Below, piece after piece: positions 36,558 to 45,372 of a stretch of DNA of 64,000 nt. Origin of the DNA: Ancylostoma caninum (lineage: Eukaryota; Nematoda; Chromadorea; Rhabditida; Ancylostomatidae); the NCBI GenBank assembly GCA_037903475.1, contig JBAJFG010000495.1:496001-560000 (forward strand), in the 5' to 3' direction. The notes beneath the pieces were generated by a model. It was given only the letters and a program-made list of their open reading frames with translations, did not search any database and was not told the DNA's origin. The position numbers and the translations under genes were made by a program. Every line of letters starts with the position of its first letter. The first letter of the stretch is position 1.

Positions 36558-37455
36558 GCATCCAAGATGCTCCAAATCAGGAGTAATATAACTAGAACTA
36601 GAACAATGATGGAAAAAGCAGTTCTACTCACAATAAAGTTAACTTTCTTCACAAAAAAGTATGAAATTTGGTACAAGACTTTTGGACCAAACTAATAAAT
36701 GCGAACCCCGGGCGTTGACCTTATTGGACATTTATTTATTCATTCATTTGCACTTAGGGATTCCAACTTAAAGCAGTATGCCTTGATTATACACCAAGAG
36801 ATGAGAATACATAGTAATAACCTTATTTTGGTTTGCGTTTCAGCCAATATATCCCTCCTACCTCAGGGCCTAAAATGAGCGAGCAATACACAAAACGGGG
36901 AAATAGGGGATATGTAACACCTACGCAAAATGTGGCAGCACAAACGGGATGATAAAGATATAAGATAAAGAGGAATTTTTTTTCCAAAGAACAAATAGTC
37001 CAGAGTTGGTTGCGCCATGTGGCTCAGTACCAGGAGGAAATGACCTTTAAAAGAACTATCATAATATAAGAATATATGCATCCACATAGAAGCCACAGAA
37101 GGCACGATCAGAATAATAATACGCAACCTTAATCTTTATTTATTACGACTTTTTAGCTTCCTTTTCACGCTTTCAGCGAGCTTAACGCGCCGCTTTCACT
37201 GGGTCGTTGGCAAACTCAAGTTGTTTTTCTTCTGAGAGATTCACAATAAGGAATCAGACAACAGTGCGTGAGCATTAATGCTTATTATCGAAGGATTGAA
37301 GCACAAGTTCGAGAGAGTGCATTCCGTAGCACATGTAGTTACTCATCTTGAAAATAATCCTGAAAGCTATCCCAGGCTGGTCTGGCTCATCATGTATCCT
37401 ACTTGGTGAATACGTTCAAAGATATTCCGCTGTGCTATGAGTACGTATGTATGTA

Positions 37456-37919
37456 CAGTACCCGCACAAAGTTTGTTAAAAATGAACATCCAGAACGCGG
37501 ATTTGCGTTATTTTCGTTCTAGGGTCATAGCTCATCGTAACAAAGCGATTCACAAATCAAACCAGGGGTCACAAACGAGAATGGAGTGGGCCACCATATT
37601 TCACGAAATCAGCCCTAAATTCCGATTTTCAACAACGAAATTCGCAAGTTTTTAATTCTGCCGCGACCTTGCCGCGCATAGCGCGCGACATACTTTGATG
37701 CGCGGCATGATCCGAGCACTATAAATTACTCCGGAATTTCAATGTTCATGATCGAGATTTAGAGCTGGTTTTTTTTTATGCTCGCCCACTCCACTGCTGC
37801 TTCTGATCCCAGGTTAGGTCTGTGAATCGCTTTGTTACGATGAGTTATCGCCCTGGAACGAAAAGAACGCAAATCCGCGTTCTGAATGTTCATTTTTAAC
37901 GAACTTAGTGCGGGTATTG
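37456..37919. mobile_element. 464-bp foldback MITE with long TIRs, Tc1-like
   Basis: The left arm from CAGTACCCGCACAAAGTTTG to about 37592 pairs with 37781-37919 over roughly 140 bp with scattered differences. TA flanks both ends (37454-37455 and 37920-37921), as expected for Tc1/mariner insertion. The middle is unpaired and non-coding. Confidence 0.7.
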
Positions 37920-38583
37920 TATGTCTAGAGCTATTCTAAATTGTTGTGAAGGTGCTGGATTCTACTCTAAGAACAATACATTTTGATACAGTGTTCCGCT
38001 CATTCAGTTAATACGTAGATGGTTCCTAAGAAAACCTAGATGTGTACTTTCAGCCGTGTATTTTTGCCACCGTAGGGCTTGTGTGGTCACTCATAAAAAT
38101 GAAAATCTTCCAGGATAGGTGATTGAAGGAAAAATGCCTGATTTTTCGAAAAAATCCATGGAGAGTTCCGCAAACAAAGTACGCTACTTTTTGTCGACGT
38201 TATTTCGAGATTCCATATCAAACTTGTCTGTCCTCATCTCATTACTCCCCTAATTTTCTCTGGACAGCAGTCTACCTCGGCAGAGCATCTAGCTGTGCAC
38301 TTCAAGAACTCTCTTAGTGAGCAAGTGTATCTTCAGAATGGTTCGAAGATTCATCTTTTCGTTCTATCACTTGTTCGTTAATTAAATTCTTGGGTCAAAA
38401 AATATGCTTAAAAACGATCTAGAAAATGTATCAGTGCCAGATATTCCAAGTTTATTCAACCATGTAGGTGAACAAATAGGGACATTTTAGAATAGGCAAA
38501 CGAACCCAAAATTCATCCTTGAGATAGTCTTCTCTTATTTCAGATGTCTGTGGGCCAGTTTGAATGCCTTCAATCATTTCTTT

Positions 38584-39074
38584 TTATTCATTCATTCATT
38601 CATTCATTCATTCATTCATTCATTCATTCATTCATTCATTCATTCACTCATTCATTCATTCCATGCATTCATTCTTTCATCCATTCATTCATTCCTTCAT
38701 TCCATTCATTCATTCATTCATTCATCCCATTCATTCATTCATTCATTCATTCATTCATTCATTCATTCATTCATTCATTCATTCATTCATTCATTCATTC
38801 ATTCATTCATTCATTCATTCATTCATCCCATTCATTCATTCGTTCGTTCATTCATTCATTCGTTCGTTCGTTCATTCATTCATCCCATTCATTCATCCCA
38901 TTCATCCATCCCATTCATTCATTCATTCATTCATTCATTCATTCATTCATTCATTCATTCATCCCATTCATTCATTCATTCATTCATTCATTCATTCATT
39001 CATTCATCCCATTCATTCATTCGTTCGTTCATTCATTCATTCGTTCGTTCATTTATCCATCCATCCATTCATTC
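38584..39074. repeat. 491-bp ATTC/TTCA tetranucleotide microsatellite
   Basis: Nearly pure TTCA repeats with interruptions (CCCATTCA, CGTTCGTTC). A block with two CGTTCGTTC interruptions occurs twice about 180 bp apart (about 38827 and 39007), so part of the array was duplicated. It is open in all three plus frames as FIHS repeats, which is an artefact of the tetranucleotide. Confidence 0.95.
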
Positions 39075-39144
39075 AGTATGCTGTTCTACTAGATTTTAAA
39101 TCCCATATGCGATGTTCCACGAAAAAAGAAATTCATTTACTTAC

Positions 39145-39412
39145 CCTGGAAGGGCATTCCATGAAAGAAGTGCTAGTGGCTGCCCTATAAGGAACTGCTG
39201 GAGCATGTATCATGTTCTGATTGGGTCTGGCATGATCGGATGACACCAAATATGTCACGCTTCGTCTCAGTTTCTGGAGGACACACGTCCGTCCCACTGT
39301 GGGTATTCCTGACGGACTCGTCGCCTCTGTGCTGCCTTGACAACGCGGCAGCCTTCGCCGGAGAGCATCTGGCCACTGATAGCATTTACGGCTTTTACGA
39401 GTATTCATCTCT
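39145..39412 (-). CDS. candidate coding exon, minus strand, possibly first exon
   Basis: A TTTACCCTCTTCAG acceptor is followed by AGAG and an ATG at 39408, then 88 codons to an excellent CCAGG/GTAAGT donor. The frame reads MNTRKSRKCYQWPDALRRRL, then PRCQGSTEATSPSGIPTVGR and RRSVTYLVSSDHARPNQNM. The acceptor so close to an ATG could be a spliced-leader site. Basic and cysteine-containing; no domain recognised. The microsatellite lies about 70 bp into the following intron. Confidence 0.55.
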
Positions 39413-42046
39413 CTGAAGAGGGTAAAGGAAAATTAATATTTTTAGCTAGCAAGCAATTTAGGTACCTCATTTCCTCTAAATGTCATGGTATTTCTTCTTA
39501 CATGGAAAATTCCTATTTTTAACTAATTGCTGATGTGCTCAAGCACCTTTTGCTTGTATAGCTGCGGGCCTTTACATTTTCTCGCTTTTGGACACATTTT
39601 TACTTGATCATTTGCCCTGTCTTTTTTCATTTGTCCGTTTTCCTTTCTTTCCATTTTTAAATCCTGAATATGACCTAAAAAACACTTCCTCTCTTTACAG
39701 AGAAGTGTTTACCTGCGCCAGATATAATCTACTAATGTTTGTGATTTGTTATTCATTATCATTATTGTTTACCACTGGAATAGACCCATATTACGCAACT
39801 GATCTCCTCTAAATTCTATCATAGTAATCCTTACGCTCGATCTTTCTTATCAGACTAACCAGAAATAGAATAAGAATCTGTTTATAGGATTCTTCACTAC
39901 TTAAAGGTTTATTTGTCATGGCAAGCAGCGAGCCTATCTGGCTTCTGCACTACTTAGCCTCGGCCTGAGAAGCAAAGTGGCCTTGTTGGTCGTCTCATCA
40001 TCAGTCTCCGTAGTTGTGCTCAACTGTGATCGTTGCCTCATTCGTCTAATAATTTCTAACACCATAACCTATGATTCCCAGACAAGAATGGAATTTGTGG
40101 GGATTTGACCACATTTTCCCCTCGACGTCATATTGTGCTGGTACAATACTAATTATAGGACGTCACAGCCGACAAAGTCGATTCTTTTGTTGGAATTGTC
40201 AGCCGTCGGTCCTACGTGAATGTCGCGATTACCGAGCACAGGTTTCGTTCCCAGGATCCTATAGAATGAAAGGTCTCGACGTGACGCGTTTCACTGAATG
40301 CGTAATCATCACCGTTTTGATATCTCTTTGCCAGTGTCGTTTCTGATGTTTAAGCCTTAATCGAAGGAGAATTTTTTAGAAAGACATCCTCTGCTATCCA
40401 TTAGTCGAATTTTGCTCTCGAGCTGCTATCTACTAATCTTTTCTGTTTTTCTTGACTACAACCTTGTTCTCTTTCTTTCATTACTAACTCTGACTGGCGA
40501 CAAATAACAGGGTTGTGCTTAATACATGTACACGGCCTTGTCCAGATAAAAGCCTAATCCTTCACCAGTTCAGCTATTTCTCACAAAATGCCATGACTCA
40601 TGAAGGAAATAAACACACCCCCTCAGAGAATTTTGCAGCTGGGGTTATACCGTCGTGCAGAGTATTCTTCCATCGGAAGTGGACCCTAACAAAACGAGTG
40701 GTATTTTGCTCTGCCTATCATAAATATCATCTCTACCTAAGACGAATCGCTTAGATTAAATACCTATAGCAATTTCAACCCGGGAAACTCGTACAATTTT
40801 GAATCACGCGTGGGTTACAATATTCCTCAGAAATTCCATGAATTTTGTGTCAGCTGACGCAGTGCTCCTCTCACCTTCCATGATATGATACCAGTCTCTC
40901 CAATCTGGCCAAACTCCGTTTGTGAAGTTTTTCAAAAAAAACACCAAATGCCATTACTACCTAGGGGAACCTTGGGTACATTTCGGTAGATTCCTTAAGT
41001 TTAGTCTTGTGGTTGAGTTGGAGTGAGTTCACTTCAAGAGAATTTTTGGTAAAGTAAATATGAGAACCCAAATTTGGGCGTGTTAGCCAAACTTGAATCT
41101 AGCCTCTTTCTTTCGTTATCGGCAAATTCAAGATGGAATGCAGTATGAGGCCAGCAATCATCAATAGATACCTACGTAACCATATAGATTTGAAGCCGTT
41201 GCTCAACTGTATGCGCGTAGATATAATGGATTCAGATAATGGAGTTAGATGCTAGTCAGCTTCTTTCACATCTTTCTTCTCTTTCTTTCTATTCTCATCT
41301 GATAAATCACTGTAAGATACTGCCAAAAACCACTAACAATCTGAGCAAATGAAGTAGTGTAGGATCAAGTGATGTCACACGAAGAAAACCCAGCGTGAAA
41401 ACCAGGAACTCTTGTGCAATAATAAAATCCACTCGAGATACCAAGCGCATCTCAATAGACAGGATTAAGTTACAGAACTCTTGCAGTGTAACAGTTACAG
41501 AGAAAAAAGTTTGAAAACTAGAAATTATTCTGTTCAATAGGTTTGAAATTTTCTATTGTCTGCGTTTCTATAAGATCTGTCGGATGTCTGGCGGTTAGAC
41601 ATTCTGGGAAAATGCGCTGATACATATACCTATTGCTCTGCAGTGGATTCCTAATCAAGGCGTAGCTATGAAGAAGCGAAAGAAGTAGTTTTCTGAGATG
41701 TGTTCTCCATTTTTTTCAGATCTTTTTCTCTTCTCTTTCATTTTTAATTCCTACCTCTGTGAGCAAAATTTTTGTTAATAACATGGTCTGTTCGTTTTCA
41801 TATTTTTTTCCTGATACATGTAATAATTATTTTCAATGAAATTTAAAGCTTCTTCTAAAGTCAGACAGCCCTATGCATTATATACAGAATAGACTTTCCT
41901 GGGATTATCCCTACGCCTTCAGACTCACAGGATACTCTCATGAATTCAGAGCCATATTTCATTGAGAATATCTTTGCCCATAGTGCAAACCTGTCCATTC
42001 CTCTCATATTTCGTGCCGGAATGTTTTCTTTTCCTTTTTCTCACTT
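39413..42046. other. no confident gene
   Basis: A stretch at 40095-40240 is open on both strands with borderline splice sites; no call made. A hydrophobic minus-strand frame at 41307-41537 lacks splice support. Confidence 0.35.
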
Positions 42047-42215
42047 ATGCTCATGGCATGCGCTCACGCAAACGCTCATTTTCGGCTCGTGCTCGGCCTA
42101 CGCATTCTGGCAACCGCTGTTTTAACCCTTCCCCGGCTCTTGAATAATGCTCGACCTGTTGTTTATCGCGGTTATTCGCTCTTTTCTCGTTTAACTTATC
42201 TTGCAACGCCTTCGA
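42047..42215 (+). CDS. first exon, small cysteine-rich protein gene
   Basis: ATG at 42047 (a second ATG at 42053) opens 56 codons plus one base to a TTCGA/GTACTT donor. The N-terminal part carries a hydrophobic run (FRLVLGLRILATAVLTLP) that could be a signal or membrane segment. The following intron would be only 37 bp. This is the least certain exon of the four; the real start may lie elsewhere. Confidence 0.4.
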
Positions 42216-42252
42216 GTACTTGGAAATCCGTTAACGATCATGTCTTTTCCAG

Positions 42253-42378
42253 GAAATGCTGGTTTTTCGATAACAACACGCATTAGCGAACAAGTCTGGA
42301 GCCCTGGATTTCATTCTCAGAGTCAGTTGTTTTCCACTTCTTCTCTTCAGCCTCCTTATGGAGTCAAGGCAAGCCGCA
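42253..42378 (+). CDS. second exon, small cysteine-rich protein gene
   Basis: A GTCTTTTCCAG acceptor and a CCGCA/GTGCAT donor enclose 41 codons with partial codons at both ends. The frame reads NAGFSITTRISEQVWSPGFH, then SQSQLFSTSSLQPPYGVKAS. Phase fits both neighbours. A GC-type donor (AAG/GCAAGC) just before is an alternative but would break phase. Confidence 0.55.
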
Positions 42379-42434
42379 GTGCATTACGAATATGAATCCA
42401 TGTGTTGATAGTTAGAGCAAATCCAGGATTTTAG

Positions 42435-42657
42435 TCCTTAAACCCATTGGCCGTTGTCCTGGAGCTACGTTAACTGTCACAAATAGCCCACGTCGAATAG
42501 CGCTGGCTACCTGCCAAGCTTGTCAGCATGAAAAGCCTTATTGCTCATGCATAAATTATGTGGGACCGCCTGTTTTTGTGGATGGCATTGGCCCAATAGG
42601 CACTGGCAAAAAGTGGATTTTTCTCAACTACATGGACATGAGCACACCTTCATGCAG
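42435..42657 (+). CDS. third exon, small cysteine-rich protein gene
   Basis: A GGATTTTAG acceptor and a TGCAG/GTAACT donor enclose 73 codons plus two bases on each side. The frame has seven cysteines: RCPGATLTVTNSPRRIALAT, then CQACQHEKPYCSCINYVGPP and KKWIFLNYMDMSTPSC. This looks like a disulfide-bonded extracellular domain. The introns on either side are 56 and 76 bp. I do not recognise the family. Confidence 0.7.
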
Positions 42658-42733
42658 GTAACTTCTGCGATAAGAATAGTGCTAGTTTTCCTTGCGTGGG
42701 AGCAATTGTCTCCATTCATGCGAATGACTTCAG

Positions 42734-42776
42734 AAGTGCATTTACGTTTGTTAATGGGCCTATTTTAGATTGTTAA
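42734..42776 (+). CDS. last exon, small cysteine-rich protein gene
   Basis: After a GACTTCAG acceptor, one base completes the preceding codon, then SAFTFVNGPILDC and a TAA at 42774-42776. It adds one more cysteine at the very C terminus. Total predicted product is about 186 residues. Confidence 0.55.
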
Positions 42777-43153
42777 GTGTTCATAAATCATTGATCTTCA
42801 GCCACTTCGCGGCAAAAAACCCTAACGACTTCCGAACCCCTCGGGATTGGTTTTTTGAATCAGGGGTTATCTAAGTAATCATCGCGACGTGATCAAGCAG
42901 GAATTTGCGGCTATCTCGGTCCTCTCATTAGTGCATATTCATCTCGACGTCAACATAATCATAGATCACGTGGCTGTGAATATTGCATGATTTGATGAAA
43001 GGAGGACGCCAGCGACTTTTGGTGCTGCTTGGATTGAGCGCTTGAGTAGGGAACAAAACGACTTCTTTAGGGAGATGAAAGTGTTTTTTTTTTCGATTGA
43101 TATAGGATAGAATGAACAAGAGATTGTGTGTTATTCTTTTAGAAAAAATATGA

Positions 43154-43286
43154 CTACATAAATTCCATTTCGTGCATTGCGTTCCGCGTCGCAGTCTTAA
43201 AGGGACGATAGGGTGAAGAAATAAATTTTTCAGTGGAATACTGCCGATCTGTTGTGCGCGACCCAGGTACGGAGAAGGACATGAGA
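43154..43286 (-). CDS. candidate terminal exon, minus strand
   Basis: An AAATTTCAG acceptor is followed by one base and 43 codons to TAG: LMSFSVPGSRTTDRQYSTEK, then FISSPYRPFKTATRNAMHEM. A second frame from the same acceptor is open for about 120 codons (SCPSPYLGRAQQIGSIPLKN onward). I cannot decide between them without transcript data. Confidence 0.35.
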
Positions 43287-43502
43287 CTGAAATTTTCAAA
43301 CATTACAGATTATGCAACCCCAGAGAACTCACTAGAACAAACAAACTTCGTCAAATCTGTCTGGAAAGAGATAGAAAAGTTGAACAGTGAAAGATTTGGA
43401 TGACATTTTGAATCAAGGCAGAATGATCGTCTACTGAATCAATTCTCCCACAAATTAAAGTAAAGGCAAGGGAAAATATAGTAGAAAAGACTCTCCCGTA
43501 AC

Positions 43503-43637
43503 CTTGGAATTATGATTCCGTACGCTCACGAAAACTCTCCACGGTAGCCAGCAGTAGCGTCTATGTAAGCAGATTAGATGGTCCGTGTTAGCCGGCCCAC
43601 TTTTGCTCACTGCTCCTTCGAAACTGCTGCCCACCAT
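43503..43637 (-). CDS. candidate first exon, minus strand
   Basis: ATG at 43637 opens 45 codons to an AAG/GTTACG donor (or 36 codons to TTC/GTGAGC). The frame reads MVGSSFEGAVSKSGPANTDH, then LICLHRRYCWLPWRVF. Probably the same gene as 43154-43286, with a tiny exon between. Confidence 0.35.
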
Positions 43638-44229
43638 TTTCTTTCAGGTATTACAAGCTAGCATTTGCAACTTCTCCCACAAAATTCGTGGATTATTTCC
43701 TTTGGTCTCGTTTTATGATAATTATTTACGTAACCATCTCTATTCCGTGTTACATGTTGTCTGTGGGGCGCTATTTTTTCTGATCTAGAACATATTCATA
43801 AATAGCTGAAACAAATAAGTAAATTTCGGGAAATTGCATCATGAAGTGGAGAGAGAATATGAGCTAACTTATTTTCAGTTTCTTACTCAAAGTACATCTT
43901 TCTCTCTGAGTCTTTCTGTCTTTCTGAATGCTTATTATGACTACCTAAAGTTAAAAGTTGTTTCCGGCCTTTGGCTTTCCGCTTCTCTACCAATTTCTTT
44001 TTCTTTTTGGAGCTGCCATCAATGTATTCGAACATTTGCATATCAGTAGATTAAGATGCAAAAATGTAGACAAACTGATACTGCCGCTTTGCTGAATTGC
44101 AGGCACATTGAACGGAAAAAAAATTTCTGTTTCATCCGTGGAAAAATTTTCTCCTCAAATGTAACCATGGCAGCAGAAAGTGGGCGGGGAAAAGGGGCGT
44201 GTGAAAACAGTGGAGTCTCCGCTGCATTA

Positions 44230-45106
44230 GAGACCTAGTTGGAGAATAAAATTAATGAAAATATTTTTTCTAATAATAAATAATAATAAAAAATTATTCT
44301 AGAAATAATAATGAAAATAAACGATGAAAAATAAAATAGCTGAAGAGCAAATCTGTGGGATGACATTCCTACTGTTATTGGTCATGTGTAGAAGAAGATT
44401 TCTCGCTTCTCCGACAGATCCGATCAAAAAAAACTTTCAAAAAAGGGGAAAACCTGACTCTCTCAAAGAAAACACTCTAACCTATCATGCACCATAACTT
44501 GATGAGCTAAAGACTGCTGTTTTTTGAGCTAATAGCTGAGGGGTTCTACCAAGGCAGCCAACCCTGGAATTCACGAGGAGACGAGTTTTTCTGCGTAGCT
44601 ACGTCACAATTGTGGCAACATCTACTATTTATATTAAGGACTCATCAAACTTATAAAGGAGGTTTGAGGCATTCTCTGATTTCTGATTCTCCCAAAACCA
44701 CAAGGGAATATTGGGTTGGAAAAAGATTCTTTTCTGAAAGTTTTCAGAATCAATGTTTTCAAATTGATGGAAGGAGGGTAGAGACCGTGGGGCTGCTATC
44801 AGCCCCAATACCCTTCAAATTGTTGAGGTATGTGCTTTTGCCTCATCTCCTTATAAGAGATGCTTGGAAGAAGCTTGCCAGAATTGTGGGTGCATCGCCA
44901 TCACCAACGGAATAAGAACAGAGCATCATCAAAGCATCATCAGGAGCTCAAATATTCCCTAACAACCCACTGTTTCATCTTCCACAACCCGGAGATGTGC
45001 AGTACCGGGACCAACGACCCTTTGAACCAGCTCCTATATTATAGCAAAACGATTACCGCAGTATGAATTGCTTCTGCGTAGAAGGACGCTCTATAATATC
45101 ACATGG
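44230..45106. other. no gene; AT-rich flank of the LTR element
   Basis: The AAT-rich tract at about 44260-44330 is low complexity. The rest up to the target duplication at 45102-45106 shows nothing recognisable. Confidence 0.5.
45102..45106. repeat. target-site duplication CATGG, left copy
   Basis: CATGG immediately precedes the 3' LTR and recurs directly after the 5' LTR at 48223-48227. Five base pairs is typical of LTR retroelement integrases. Confidence 0.85.
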
Positions 45107-45353
45107 TGTCAAGAAGCGTCGTATCCGAAGTCCTTTATTAGGGCGAACCCGATCATTGCTAGACTGCCATGCTTATATATGGAGCAATTCCACATGAAAT
45201 GTCAAGAATTTTCTAATAAACGAGCACAGAAAAAACATAAAGCGGGCTTATTCAAAACAAAAGCATGTCAAGGAGTGTATTATTCATGAATGTTGTTCTA
45301 GAATGTTCTAAACATCAGTTATTGATTGAATTTAATCTGCATTTCCGATGACA
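45107..45353 (-). repeat. 3' LTR (247 bp)
   Basis: Minus-strand ends are TGTCA and TGACA, a 5-bp inverted repeat with the usual TG...CA. It contains a TATA-like TATATAA at 45173-45180 and a polyadenylation signal AATAAA at 45134-45139 (minus strand). No difference from the other LTR was found by eye. Confidence 0.92.
45134..45139 (-). terminator. polyadenylation signal AATAAA in the 3' LTR
   Basis: AATAAA on the minus strand, downstream of the TATA-like box in the LTR, as expected for the end of the R region. Confidence 0.6.
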
Positions 45354-45366
45354 CTCCCACCTGGGA
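45354..45366 (-). other. polypurine tract
   Basis: Minus strand reads AGGTGGGAG directly before the TGTCA of the 3' LTR. This is the expected place and composition for a plus-strand priming site. It begins only a few bases after the envelope stop codon. Confidence 0.65.
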
Positions 45367-45372
45367 GAAGAA

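Noticed and set aside
38544..39190. Three overlapping long plus frames of FIHS/SFIH repeats
   Set aside because: They are translations of an ATTC tetranucleotide array, open in all three frames because its units lack stop codons.
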